Source: Eutrigla gurnardus
Taxonomy: Eukaryota > Chordata > Actinopteri > Perciformes > Triglidae
Length of the DNA: 64,000 nucleotides
Direction: 5' to 3'
Assembly (NCBI GenBank): GCA_963514095.1
Contig: OY741281.1
Location: 6,378,154-6,442,153 of the forward strand
Numbering within the stretch: the stretch's first letter is position 1; each line of letters begins with the position of its first letter. Positions 12,701-27,700 of the stretch are shown here, in pieces. The notes under the pieces are model-generated. The model saw only the letters and a program-made list of their open reading frames with translations, ran no database searches and had not been told where the DNA came from. The position numbers and the translations under genes were made by a program.

Positions 12701-15700
12701 TTTTTAAAAAAAAAACCCTGAAGAACATACTGGAAACATCCACATCAAAAGACAGCAGAGATCATATTTGATTAAACGTGAACGTGAAGAATTTAGGGCA
12801 TAGGGACAACAATATTTCCTCTGTAATTCAAAGCATGCATTCCCCATAAATCTAGAGTGCTCACAACACAGTGCTTGACCTGAATGTGGCATTAATCATT
12901 ATTTCACTGCTGACTGCTGGAGCACAGCCTTTCTGCTCTCTAATAGGCAAAATAAATAGGCAGGATATCCAATTTTTTAACAGTTAGGCAATTTATTAGA
13001 ATCATTCTTCACAATGAAACGTTTTAAATGCGAAAAAAATAAACACTGCCGCTGACCTATTGTTGCCAGGAGCTATCTATCTCACTTCCATGCAAGATTA
13101 ACACATTCGTCCTTCAGCATCCAAAGCACCAGGGAGTTAAAGTAATGACCAACACAAACAGAGAACCACTTCAAAAGATGCTGGACTAGAACTGGTGGTT
13201 ACTCATTTAACGATGATGCATCTCTATATTTAGAGGAAAAAGCCTGCGAAGGGATTTGAGACAAAGCCAATGCTAGTGTGACCCTTGAGCTGATTAATCC
13301 AAAAAAAGAACGGCTTCCCACGAGGAAAAATGAGTTGTCGTGTAAATTCATCATGTGCCTTCGTTATGGCTGTGTCTCATTCCCCGTCAGAGGCGATATC
13401 AACTAGATTTAAAGGTGTATCATCGAGTTGTGGCCTGAAACTTAAACACATTTAAATTAATTAATATTAGCCCATTTTCTTTAAGCCTTTTGGATTTTAT
13501 AGCCTTGTCTTTTCCTTGTCTTGCAATAATCTTCAAACAACTGGTCGCCTTTCATATTCATTCCAGTACCGTTTTCTTGCCATGAGTAAATAAAAAAAAA
13601 AGGAAGAAATACTCCCTTTAATATGTAATTGGCTCATAATCACTCCATGTCCAACAACATTGGATTTATTTCTTTATCTAGTAATAAATCCCAGAGGCAT
13701 TCCAACACAGCACCTTCTCTGCAATTAAGTTTCTAGCAGTTATTTGCTGTATTTCCCTGATTACTATGTGTAATCACAGGGTGATGGAATGAAGGGAAGA
13801 TGCTTATTTGTTGGGGGAATATGGGAGCTAAATGCCACAGGACCCTCCTGAAAAGCTTCACGAAGGGAGAACGCAGCAATACTGTTGTCGAGCGTTTATT
13901 CTTGTTGTGAGATCTGCAGACGTTTCTCAGCAATGAGATAAAATCACACCGAACGCCGTCTGTCTGTGCGACATCTATTGTCATTTCATTTGAGTTAATT
14001 GGGAGCTTCGTCAAGCTCCGAAAAAGGGGACACAAACAAAACAAACACCTGAATAACCCATCTTCACTATGTGATTTAAAATGTGAGCCAGTGTTGGCGG
14101 TAATTTGTTTCGACAGTACAATCATTTCACATCCAAAGCGAATGCAACCATAACTCTGCCTGTAATAGATGATAAACACCAGCAAAAACACCATTATCTC
14201 AAGGTCAGGCGGTTAAGAGCAGACGCACACAAAACAGAGGGCTAATTAAATTTCACAACATAATTAAGCCGTCCTTGGCCTCCCCTGGACAGTTTTACAT
14301 GGCTCTTCCCCAATTATGGCAGCAGTAGTTTGCCGCCGCGGGGCCCTTTTCTACCAGGGCCGAGCCCTTTGATCCCCCCACACATGGGAACAGACTGCTG
14401 CCCAGTTCCTCCCCACACTACCTCATTATTCAGCCCTCTGTCTGTTTGGCCGAACAGAATGTGAAACGTTTATATGACCATTATCTTTGCCAATATTGTC
14501 TCTGTGTATGACATTATCTTGATAATTACTGTAATGAAAATCTACCAGCAGTATGAAAACATACTTAAAAGATGAAAACTTGAGGTTACTTTTCTGGTGA
14601 CCCCTGTTCTTGGATAACATGAGTGAGGTCATTCCCTATGGGAAGCACTCCAAGCTATCCTCAGAGGCCATTTTATGAGGTTTTTTATCATTGTAAAGTG
14701 AATATGTTTTAACGTTTGAACTAGAGCCCGACCGATAAAGGATTTTGAAGGCCGATACCGATACCGAATGTTTGTTGATTTAAAAATCTGATATTCCGAT
14801 ATATCGGGCGATATTTTTTTATGTTTTTCAGAAACGCGTAACAAAACATTAACAGATTTCCCTAACATTAGTTATTTGTGGTTATTTATGAGTCTTCACT
14901 AAAATAATATGAATTTAAAAAAAATTTGAATAAACTTGTTTATTTTATTGTCACAACGGAACATCAAAATATATTAAAGTCATGATAAATAAAATGTATA
15001 AAAATACAAATTTTAGATATAAAACTTAAAGTCCTTTGAACAAAAACACAATAACAACAACAACCAAACACAAAGTTACCAGTATTAAAAGACTTGGTAA
15101 GCTTCATAAATATAACTTCGAACATTACTTTACTACTTTATTTCCACACAAGATCAATTTCCTTGTGACCGACTCCAGACAGTCTCCATCCAAATGATCA
15201 GACACGTTGCTTTATACCGCAGAAGTCACACATTAGATCCCCATAACAGCTGACACATTCACTAACAAGCTGCGTTTCCTGCGCTCTTCGCAGCGCACCA
15301 AACCCCGCCCTCGTCACTCGAGTCGGTCTGCATTTAAACGCCTCCAAAGTAAATCTGTGATGCCGCCTGCCACCGAAGGGTCACCCATAATCCACTCTGT
15401 CTGTGTGTTCTTAAATAAATCTTCAGTCGTGACATTAACAAGCTTTCACAGATTCACTTTCTTAGCCAATTTAGATGTGGTTGTCCATACATCCATACGT
15501 TACTACGGCAAAATCTGATTTAATGAATGTTTTATACCATTTAGATAACAAGATTAGATGCTTAGAGGGTTAACTGGTACACATCTACACAACGTCCAGC
15601 ACTATTTCTGTGGTAAATGTGAATAATAGAAGTTGAAGAGCGGGTTTGTTAAAGCAGTAAACCAATTATATCTCCGCTTTTAAGGGAGTGGGGGGAGAAA

Positions 15701-18700
15701 TCAATGTAATAGCGCTGCCTTTGCAGACATTCTTTGCAAAACCTTGGCAACGGGCAAGAATGCATCCAAACGCTGCTCTCCAAAAGGCCCGACAACTACT
15801 GAATATAGTCAAAGGATTGTTTTTATCTGCCAGGGAGCCAATGGCAAGCTCCCACTCAACCCAGGGGGGGATTTAGAAAAGTGTGACAATGCCAAAACAT
15901 CTGCGGTCGCTCGTCTCTCCACCAGATACATGTGCTGCCGAAGAAAGCAGCAAAGGATAAAATACACAGTGTGATTCCACTGAGAAATATCTACGTATGA
16001 AGAAGCGTTCCTACATAGATACGCGTGCTGTGAAAGTCAACATGTCAGTGTCAGAATGCTTTTAAGTAGACGTCTGTCAGAGACGATGTCAACGAGGCCA
16101 AGGGCCAGCTTAAAGGAGGTGAAGGGCGGCGGCGGCGCATGGTTCCTCAGCAAGAACAGATTTGTAAGCAGCATGAGATCAGAAATAAATGCCCTTGAAA
16201 GTTTATATATGTTCTTACGTTAAAAATCAGGAGGTAGAAAAGGCATTTCTTCATGTTCATTTATGAAATTAAGCACATACGGATCAGTTGGCAGCGACAC
16301 AACCCACTTCATCAACAACAAACTATAATTAAATTAAATTAGGGCTACAGAGAGAGGGGAAAAACTCCATCATTTTCTGTAAAAACTGGCAAAAGTTAAC
16401 TGAAACGTGGGATTTAAAATGAAAGAGAACAGATTTTATAAGTGGGTGAATCCATCAGAAGCTTCCATCTTCGCCAATGAAAGAATGTGAAGACGTCAAC
16501 TTAGACGTGGAAACTTGCAAAGGCGAGTTAGTTGCAGTCCTACTTTCATAGTTAAAACAGAAATAACCCTCAAAAGGACCAGCAAGCCCTTAAAGTGTGA
16601 CCCATGTGTGACCAATGGGGTTAATGGGGCCGACTTCCTGGTTCCCAAACAACCACACAAACTCACACACAGTCAGGCCCAGGAGGTCAAACCCTCGGGG
16701 GAAATTGAGTGTCGGAGTGAGTGGGCATGACCGACTGGAGGCCGTCTCAGCTTCACGCTTCCTGCCCGAGGCCTTATCCTCCCTCAGCAGCCCTGCCGTT
16801 TCCCCTGCAGCCGTCCTTTGACAGGAAGCAGGAAGCGGGCCGGCTCGTCAGTGTCCTGTTCTGGGTCGGCAGCACTCCGTCTAATGACACCAACTGCTCG
16901 CTGCTGACAGCTGAGAAATAAAAAAAAAACAGCATGCTTTCCGGCAGTCTGGGGACGTTTTTTTTCTTGATCCACTGTCCACTCGCCAGACTCCTGCTCC
17001 GACACTTTCACGGCACGTTGAGTCGCCTTTCTCGTTTCCTCCCTGAACGCATCCTTCCCGGCTCCCTCGTGCCTCTCCTCCACCTCGGCATTTGGCATGG
17101 CATCGGCGTTGGGGGTTACCAAGGAGATGCGGTCTGGCCGACTCGCGCGTCGGCTCAACATTCTTCGCCGTCGCGATTGTGGGAAGCTGCTCTCTGTTTG
17201 TCAGCAGCACACTGGGACTCAAACTGTGCCACTGTGGCACATTTCACCCAGCAATGATCGGACACTAGGCTTTTTAGAATTGCTAATATGCTAATTATAT
17301 CCTTGAAGAAGAAAACAGGAAACGGCTAAATTATCAAAGGATTTCCCCAGAGACAGGAATCTGGCATCGCCAGTGACTTTGAGGGAAAGGGACCTGACCT
17401 GTTTCAACACCAATCTTAGGTTTTATTTCTGCTTCCTTTTTTTAATGTATTCTCATTTCCTTTTTGGCTCACAATTACACAACAGCTACTATAAAAAATT
17501 GTGTATACGACAGAGATAAAGCTGGCTTCTAAGTGTGTTTGAATGAAGAGTTCATAGAGGTTGTCCTGTCAAGTCATTTTGTCTGTCTGTCCGTCCGTCC
17601 GTTGAGTCTATGTGGCATGACTCAAGCAGGAAGGGTGGGGAGCTGCTTTCATTGGCAGGAAACAAATGCACATCCCTTTCTCTGGGCCGGCAGCCGGAGA
17701 GGCCTTCAGCTCTCCAAGTGGAATAGGAAAAAAAGGAAAGGAGGTAACATTTCCAAAAGAGGAGGTCAGATGGCCCATATCTCACTCACTCACACACAGG
17801 CAGACACGATACTGAAAGCGAGCGATACGCTGCCAGTGGTTTTGGTTTTGGTTAGGAGGTGTATCAGGATGACCACATGACCGATGTAATGCCACTGAAA
17901 TGGCAAATAAAAATTTTGCATTTTTTGTTTACTCCTCATACTCAAAAAGCATATTATATTTATACAGCGGGTTCTCAATCAATAGTAATAACTCAACAAT
18001 CACTTGGCCACATGCTGATACGTCCAAATCGATGCAGGCTTTTTGTTTTGATGCAAAAACTGTAACACAGTCCTCCTACTCACATTTCTTCACTGGTCTA
18101 TAATGGAGGATGGTCTCACTAAAAGACTAAAAGGATGAAACTGAAAAAAAAAACAGTGTGTGTACATGGTTTAACCCCTTTGCGACACATTATACATGAG
18201 TGCACATTTCTGCTGACCACTCTCCACAGCATAACAGGGGAAGTGTTTAATGTATAAGTTCATTACGACACATTAGTATTTAAATACATAGTACTCTGGT
18301 GGGGAAAAAACTTGGCAAGGAGGAGAAGGAAGGAACTGCTAAACTTGCATCATCCTTTTAGCCGTTGCACTCATGTTTGCTTTTTCTTCGAGGCCATTAG
18401 AAAAAAGACAATAATATGAGATGAAGGAATCAATACATGTCAGGATTACGGCTCTACGCTGCTAACATCAGCATGCAGGGAATACAATTCATCCTGAGGG
18501 GACCATGAATGTCTGAATCCAAATTCCAGCTGGTTGCGATATTTCAGTCTGGAGCAACGAATGTCAGCCGACAACAGCAACGGCGAAGTGATAAACATCG
18601 GTAATCAAATAGTACAATGAAGCAGCTGCAGTGATATCGATTGGATCGCTTGTTTTTTCACATTCGGTGCTTCGTGTACACGGGCCCTCTGAGAACCCAT

Positions 18701-21700
18701 TCTCCGGTTTAACAACATGTCCAAACATTATTTCATCATTGCCTGTAAAGCTCGGCCTTCTTTTGTTGAGATTTTTTTTTCCGGCAGCACAGCTCGTCGA
18801 TGCATCGCCTTTTTGCAGCCAACTCTCGATTCCTATTTGTGGCATTCTCCCATTAGCACTTGCGTGTCCAAAACCACAAATGCAACAGTCCGTGCTCTCC
18901 ACTGGACAGCCATGTGATATGAATGATACTTTGACAGAATAACATCCATTCATGATGCTTTACCCATCTCCAGAAAATAAGGTACTGCAGGTTTATGTGG
19001 GATATCTGCTCTAATTGCCTCGTATCTTTTACACAGATCTTGGCCTGCTAATGTAATTGGCCAGAAAGAGAAGTCAATACAAGATACTCCATTATATACT
19101 GCTGCTATTAGTCCCACTATTAGCATCCGGCTCTACGTTTCCTGTAGTGAGATGCCAACTCTTAGAGCTGCAAGGATGCCGGCTCTTTTATGCACATCTC
19201 ACATGCAGCAGTGTTGCAACCACACTTCATTTGGCGGCTTTCCTCTGCGATGTTTTGCTATCTATCTCTCTCACTTGTTTTGAGCAATGTGCATGTTTTT
19301 CACAACCACGCCCACACACTGATGCACTAGACGGCCCTCACCTCGCATCAAAGCAGCGTACTTTTATCTATATTGTGTTTAGGAAGTCATTATTCATGTG
19401 AAGCAGCTGCGATGAACAGCCTTCAACAGGAGAATAGTGGGAGGAACTCACAGCTGGGGATTCAAAAATGACAGCCAGCGTCCTCTTTCACACAAAATGT
19501 GAATGTTTAAACAGACAAAATCACTTTCTAGTCAGGGATGAAGGAACTATAACAAATCATGATTACAGGGCCAAATAGGGCTGCAACCAACGATCATCCT
19601 GTCTCACTTAAACTAATTGACCTATTTGGATTATAAAGTGACAGAAAACGTCCAAGTTTTGCTTAATTAATTCCAAAAGATTTAGTTAAAAATACTACGA
19701 TGGTAGTTAAGATATGAAACCCATCACGTGTTTGCGCAATTGTGTGACGTTTGGATTCACGACTCGAAAGAAGAAAAAGGTCATTTTCGACCTCACCACA
19801 ATGTTTAGTGGCTTTTCTCCTGGAGCTTTTGACTGTGTAACATGATCATGAGATGAATTGGAAAACAAAAAGGCTATTTCAGAGAAAAACAGACAGAAGG
19901 GTCGGGATATATATCGAAGATGTCAAACTGAGTCGATTGATTCAACACTGCTCCGGTAAAACCGTGTTGTTCTTTATAAGGCTTGGGCTGAATCTAAATG
20001 AGAATAGTTGGTCCAACTTAAATGTCAGTCCGCTTCGTCGTTAACCCCCTTCACTTTCATTAGCAGGTGGCAAGCATGTAGGGTTGTCAAAAGTATCGAA
20101 ACTCAAAAAAGTATCGATACTAAAATGTGGTTTCCGGATACGATACTCATTTTCAAAAGTATCGAAAGTATCGAAGTATTTCAAAAGTACCCAGCCTACA
20201 AAGAAATCCAGAACAGATCTGAAGGGACTTTTATCAAACATTCAGGGGGAGAGAAAGAAACAACATGGAGATGATGCACCAACAGCAATTGAATAATTGT
20301 GTGCACTTTTCAGTTTCAGACTTTTTTTGTAACAGGTGCAGCTGCTGAGAATACAGCATTTCAACAGTGTAAGGTTCATGTTAACTATTTTGGTTAGTGT
20401 CATTTAGTTTATTGTTATGTATATAAAGCATAGCCAAGGAAGGAACACTTAAGTTGATTTAGTTTTTATCAGGCTTGCCTAATATTTACAACCTCAAAAT
20501 ATTGTTCCAATTGTTATTGTTTATTTTATTTATTTATTTTTTGCACTACCTCAGACCTGAAACTTGTTATTTTTGCATTTTTTTTGTTAATAAAAATATT
20601 TATTTTAAATTTTTTTTTTTTTTTTTCATCCTTGTGGTATCGAAAATGGTATCGAGTATCGAATATTTTCCTGAGTATCGGTATCGAGTTGAAAATTTTA
20701 GTATCGTGACAACCCTACAAGCATGACACAGGAATTTGGGTGAGGCCCTGATGAGTTATAGCAGACATACTCATTGAGGAATCCCCGATCACATTATGAC
20801 ACAAAAACACTGTTTTTTTTGTGTTTTTGTTGTATGTTTTTTTTTTTTACTATTTTCTGACAATTTATGGACCAAATAATCAATTCAGTAAAATAATGGA
20901 GGGATTTATTGCTAATGAAAATGATCATGTTTGTAGCCTTAAACTGCTGAGTGAGATTTTTGTGTTTGTTAAGTTATTGTTTAATCAGTAACAAATTATA
21001 AACAATGAGTCATTATATGAGTCATATTTAAATACTTTGAGTGTTTGAATATTGGTCATTTATAACATGGTACTACAATACTCCACTATAGAGCTGACAA
21101 GACTGTAACAAACCAGTGCCATGTAAGGTGAGCAAATAAAACCAAAAATAAACTCCTCCAAGCTTTCATCTCAAATCTTTCACTTGTTATTAATCAGCTG
21201 ATAAGCCTGCCAACTCGACGCTTTCTACCAACCGGCCGCCCGCGTTGTAAATCTACAGGGCACGACGCCAAAAGAATGTGCTCCCTTGATAAACATGCGC
21301 AATCTAAAGTAACATTAGTTTTCTCGCCTTCCTGCACAAGTGCTCGGTCATAAGTCCTTGACCAAAGTCGCAGACTCTGCAGAGTGCTTTACAGCATTCC
21401 TTAAAAGTTTTTTCTGCAGACGAGTCTCAAATTTCACACTTTATGGGACTCTGCTGGGCGAGAGACCGGCTATTCCAAAACCACAGGTGTACATCCACTC
21501 CCACCGGCCATTTGGCTGTCCAGATACTCTGAGCAACTGCACACACAGAGGAACAGATATAAGCCTTTACTGTGATGTCCAACAAAGGCTTTATCCAGAT
21601 CTTAAAGCACACTTTTCACTGACATTAAATGGCATTCGGAAAAGATATAAACAAGTCGTCTTGAAGGACCGTCCATGCCTTTCCTCCGGGCTTGAATGCA

Positions 21701-21754
21701 CTTGGCTGTTCTGTGAAAGGTTCTATATTCAACATTGAAAGGATGTATCAGTTT

Positions 21755-21794
<40 letters not shown>

Positions 21795-24700
21795 TTCAGA
21801 CCATCAAAGCTCACAGACAGAGATGCACTGTTTACCCCTCAGGCCACAACAAGACAGCCGGTCGTCAAAGGACAACACTCTCCTGGTTCTGCTGGGCAGC
21901 CCTCCAGGACAACCATCTTATATATTCATAGACGTAGAAACACAAAGACCTGCAAAAGATGAACAAAGGAGGAGGAGGTGCATGCTAGAGACAGTGGTGC
22001 TTTGAGCTAGCATGCTCACAATGACCATGCGTACAGGCTGATGGTACTAAGCTAGCCATATGCCATGGCAATCCATCCAATAGCTGTCAAGAGCCACAAA
22101 TGTGACCCTTCTGGTGGCGCTAAACGACAAGTCAGAGGATCACCACATCATCCTCTGGGAACCACGAATGTCTGCATAAAATATCATGGGAATCCATCCA
22201 ATAATTGTCTGGAAAATTGGAGGGGATCAATATCTACCTGTGTTAAGGCATATAAACATTTTATGTCATGATAATTCTGACTAAAATAAAACAAGGAAAT
22301 TAATAAACTGTTTATTTTAAAAGACAGAATAATCAGCAGGACCATTTGATTATGAAAATAATCAATAGTTAAAAAACTATCAGCATGTAAATGTAGCTGC
22401 ATTGCTAGGATGCTGAATGTGTCCATCAGAGATTAAAATGGCTGCAGATGGGGGGAAGACTTTAACAACATCTATCCGCGTGATGAGGGGGCGGCAGACA
22501 GATGTGAACAGTGACCCACTCTTCCTCGCCTAAATCTGGGGTAGAGCAGGGGGATCAGAGTGCCAGGGCAGAGTCTAGTCCGGGGGCTAATCCGCTGCCG
22601 GCTAATAGCCCTTGATGATATACGCGGCGCAGCTGTGGCAGGAAGGTAGGCCAACAGCTGTGGCCCACAGACCGATTATCAGATTTCAGCCACAGACGGC
22701 AAACAAGCAGACAAACAAGCAACACAACAGAGTCTCACCTCCCGCTGTGGGAGACGGAACAAATTAGAAAATGGCTTAGAGGTTTGTTAGTATTTATAGG
22801 AGGGAGATTTAAAGGAACATTCCCCCCTTAGATGCTCTTTTTTTAAATTAACTAACCAGTACTGTGACTTATACTTCATCCATGTCCTATTGACTGTAAC
22901 CATGAGCAGATGCGTGGTTAGAACTCTTCATACCATCATCCTTAATGCAATTCCTAGACATTTCAGACACGTAGACTTCTGCATCTCTTTCATGACGGAA
23001 GTAAACACAGAAATGTCCGGTTGCAAAATGGCTAAAATTAAAAAACAAGCAGTCGAAACACAGCACTTTGCAATCTGAGATTCCCCCCAAAATCATTTCG
23101 ACCATTTCAACTTCCTGTATCTTCTTTTCACTCTTTTGCCTTTTCTATTTCCTCCACTTTCAACTTGCTTGGTCACTTGTCCTGTGTCAATAGCTCCATT
23201 GATGACATGAGCGCTTCAGGGCAAATTTAAGTTGCCCTTAAGAAAACACAAAGTAAGAGTCTCAAGCATTTCCACACAAAAATATGGCAGTTTTACTACT
23301 TCCTGTGGTAGCTTAGTTATTGTTTAAGAAAATCTAAAATCATAGCTGTAGCATCACTCGTATCTCTAGTCAGCACTGACAATGTATCTTGAAAATTACC
23401 ACTCTAACTACTCTTTTTTTTTTTACACTCTAATTTAACTGGAACAAGACATCATGTGAGTAACAGTGCCATGGGACGAAAAATGCTCCCATTCTCTCAC
23501 ACCATATGATTCACTGGGTTTGGTGACACAGGGGACAAATGATGAATAAAAAATAAAAAAAAGCCATAACGTCATTAATAATTGAATCCGACACAGCTGC
23601 ACCCCTCAGTCGCAAATGTTGCAGGATGGAGCTTTAAATAGACGGCACTCAGTTTTGTTATGTAAAGCCAAGCGTGATAAAAAGAAAAGAGGGAGAGAAA
23701 AAAAACTCCTCCTTTTTGAATCATTCATCGTTTTTGCCTCATTTCTCATCCATCAAGCAAGGAGGCAATATAACCAATGAATCAGTTCATCTGTGGTCAC
23801 ACTAATGTATTTTATGAGGATAACGTGTATAACAGAAGGTATTCCCCAACAGGCCAAACACACAGGCTGTGAAAATGAAACCTTTCTTTCTACAAAAATC
23901 CCTGCTTTAAGACTTTCAGGTAGTTTCCAGATCAAAACGGCTAAAGAAGCAGCAACTCATCCTCTTAATGAACAGATATGTGAGGGAATAAAGAGCAAAC
24001 ATTATGTGATATCTGTGTAGATGCTGTTACAACGGACTCCCTGTTGGTGGACTAGAGGTTACACTTGACGAGCCTAAAACCTCACATGACACCATGTCAT
24101 GTGTCAACGCTTTTGTGAATCATAAAACACAAAGTTTCAGTAGATTTCTTTAAAAAGTACTCTGTGGATACATCATTATGGTTTTGTTCATGTACAGTGT
24201 TTAACCCTCAGACTGGGGTCATTATTTTATGTGCTTGAATATCACAAATAAAGATATAAATCGTGTTAATGGAGCCACAATTTGGTCAAAAATTACTCAG
24301 GAATTCAAAATCATGTTTATAATGTATAAAGAGTTGGATTGGATGGATCGGCCCCATCATCACTGATACCCGATCTAGCTATTTCAGTCAGTATCGGCCC
24401 GATATTCAATATCACGTCAGGATCAGTGCATCGTGTTTGCCAAGCATCATCGATGTGAACACAGAATCCAGCTCCTCCTGTCCCACCGGAGTCCTGCGCT
24501 CCGTCCTGCGGTCCAAATACAGCTTGATCTGGGATCCCACGATGGAGCCATGGGGCTACAGATGTGGGCACAACAGTCAGCCATCTCCCCTTGCTGAGTC
24601 TCACTTCCTCCCCGTCCCCGTTCTTCTTTCTCCGATGTCTCTCATATGCGATACGACACAGCGTTGAGCTGCATCTCAAATTAATCTGCAGGTTTCCAGC

Positions 24701-27700
24701 TTTCAAACAATACTACGCGGCCTACACTGTTGACCTGCTATCCCCCCTTAAATTCACAAAAATGGGTCTGTTACAGGGCATTTTATAAACTAGCTCTTTT
24801 GTCAACTTTAAATTACTCTTTGACGACTTCAGGCGATGACTAAAAAGGAATAAAACTCCTCTTTCATTCATCCCCCCCCCCCACAAGTACAGGATAGCAT
24901 CAAACCCTCTGGAGTGTCTCAAATGCCGTGACTGAAAAGGTTGTTATATAAAATCAAAAAATATAAAAGACCTCTGCTTATTGGGTCAAGCCCAGTCATG
25001 CTTGAATAGAATGACTGTGAAAAGTCAACATGTCTCCTGGTGCAGCCCATGTGATGTGGTGTGAGAGGCTCGCTCAAAGGAATGCCAATGCAGTGAGGGT
25101 TTCCCTTGTATCGCTGCTACGGCTCTATGTGGTTTAAGAAAGCAAACCCAATGACGCAAAGTACCATCTGTGGGGTAGAAAGGGAGAGAATACATGCCCC
25201 CCCCGGGGGAATAACAAGTGCTAATATTAACTCATATCAGTGAAAGCGGGAGAGTGTTCAGAGTAATAACCTGTGACATTTTCATGCAAGCAAATGTCAG
25301 GTCTGTTGTTCTCTGCTGCTCTGCTCGCTATTGTGTTTGTTCTTCTTCTCTTTCAGAAAAAAAGATGAGTTTCTACGTGTTATATTTGCAACAAACTAGA
25401 GATGGACTGATTATTTGTGTCAATATGAAATGGTTACTCATGTACTGTACATTTTTGTTGGGAGAACAATCAGATTAAATATGACAAACGCGCAAAATGA
25501 GTTTGTGTTTTTGAAGACTTCACATTTATTGTAGGCTTGCAACTAACTCTTTTTATTATGAATTAATCCGCTGGTTATTCTTGATTAACCATAAAGTCCG
25601 TCGGTGTCAGAAAGTACTGAAAAATGTCTTGTTTTGTCCGAACAAACAAAAATATTCACTTTACACTGATATAAACCCAAGAAAGGCAACATCTAAGAAT
25701 CTGCACCTCAAGAACGGTGGATAGTTTTGCTAAAAATAATAACTTTAATAATTACGTGATGGTTGCCTATTCATTTTCCATCAAGCTAATCAATTATACA
25801 ACTAATCATTCCAGCTCTAATTCATTGTGTTGCTAAGTCATGATCATGATCGCGGATAGCTAAAAATACACTCATTATACTAAATATAATAAAATAAACA
25901 GCAATGCATCCTGTAAAGGTAACTTTAGTACCATATAGTAAGTTCTAAAGGCAAATTGTATATCATGGTGTGTTTTTAGAATTAAAAGAATAAAAGTGGT
26001 TGTACATTATCAGCAACCTCCACGACTACAGAGATCATTCATGGCCATGATGTTTGCAGAAAGTTATTCAGTGACAATTTGGGGTTAACCGTTAGAAGCT
26101 GCCAGGTAACCAGAGACGATAAAAAGCAGATGCTGCTCGGGGCGCAACGTTCAAGAAGACACAAGTCAATACAAAAGTCTCAGATGTCACAAACTACATA
26201 CTAAAACATTCAATCTTCCCTTTTTTTGTAGGATTTTCACTGTGGATGAGGTGCTTAAAATATTGAGTTTGCCCTGGGGGTAGAACTCAAGAAAAGGTCA
26301 GAGGGGTCATAAAACCCAAAAAAGTGTTTTCCCCTTGATAGCCTAACTACGCTCCGGCGAATTTCATGGAAATCTGCCAAATAGGTTATGAGACATTAAG
26401 TGCTAGGAGCAAGATTTAACAAACAAAATTTGACGGCAATGCAGTTTGAGGCTGTTAAGATATAAACTGCCAAAAAGCATCATCCTTATGCTCCGTCGCT
26501 AGCAGATCAGAAATACCAAATATTTCTACGCTCCAAGGACTTTTCACTGAGTCACAACACTGCTAACTGAATACCTCCGATAACTAATTCAAAAGATGTG
26601 AGTTCATGGAATATGGGAGGACATTTACCGCTAATCTGAACAAACCATAATGACATTACTTGTTTGTAGTTGCAGCTTTCATCTTTGGAATCTGGATGAA
26701 CAAAGGATGACTACCATAGAACTTCCCTCCGACTTCACCAATGGAATAAAAAAACACTGATTTCTGGGAAACGCAGTGGAAAAAAAAACTCCACCACAAC
26801 GATGACTGCCTACTAGCACCAAAGATGACACCAAAATAAAACCCACGCCACATTCCAAGGAAGCTTCCCGTCTGCCACCCACACACACACACACACAATG
26901 CCCCCATCTCCTGTGTGTCAAGACGGCGGGGCCAGAAAGGTTATTTTTAAGACCTTATCCCTCCATTGTTTTCCATATTGCAGCACTGATCCGAGTGCAA
27001 ACAGTAAACACCCCTGTGTGCACTGCTGCCGCCACAGGGAGAGGAAAGTTCCAGGGTGGAAGCCGGGGCAGTCATCGATATCTTTATGTCATTACGCAGC
27101 GATCAAAGATTGATGAATCGCGACGATGTGACGCCGCGGCGACGTCTTTCTTTGCGGCCCCAGATGCCTCAGAGGATGACGACCATCCTGCAGGTCAATT
27201 CAGCCCCTCAAGTTACAGCATTAAATATTCAAGCCGTCCCGTTGCATAATTTACCTCGTCAACATACCAAGGAAATGACTGGGAGAGAGAAAAAAAGGGG
27301 GGGGTGGGTGAATGGTTTAAGTTTGAGTTTAACACGCTCCTCTTCGGGCAAAGTGACGACGAAGGCCGTTTTGCTTCACTGCAGCAGCTCTGGGTGTATG
27401 ATGCAAGCGAGCCCTTTACGTGTCTAAGCGGGGATCAAACGGGGTAGCTAATTTTATTAAACAGACACTATTCCAACAGTGCTCGTGGCTTTAGGCTGGC
27501 TGCCTGCTGCTTGTGTGTTTGCCACAGCCTCCGCCTGATGGGTGGATCCCAGCTTGAGTTACCCGACGATCCCCGGCCCACATGTTTCAGGGGGCATCTC
27601 GCCTTTGTTTCAGCGCTGAAGAGCACGTTGCTGCCTCTTTTGGTACCAGCATAATGGTCGTCCCTTGTCATGTGATCTCTGCAACAAAAAATTCCAGAGC

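Noticed and set aside
13733..14194. 153-codon minus-strand frame in asap1 intron 1
   Set aside because: No family resemblance, codon use like intron DNA, and no splice or promoter context.
21340..21738. 132-codon plus-strand frame in asap1 intron 1
   Set aside because: I recognise no domain. It lies antisense within an intron next to an AC microsatellite and is likely chance.
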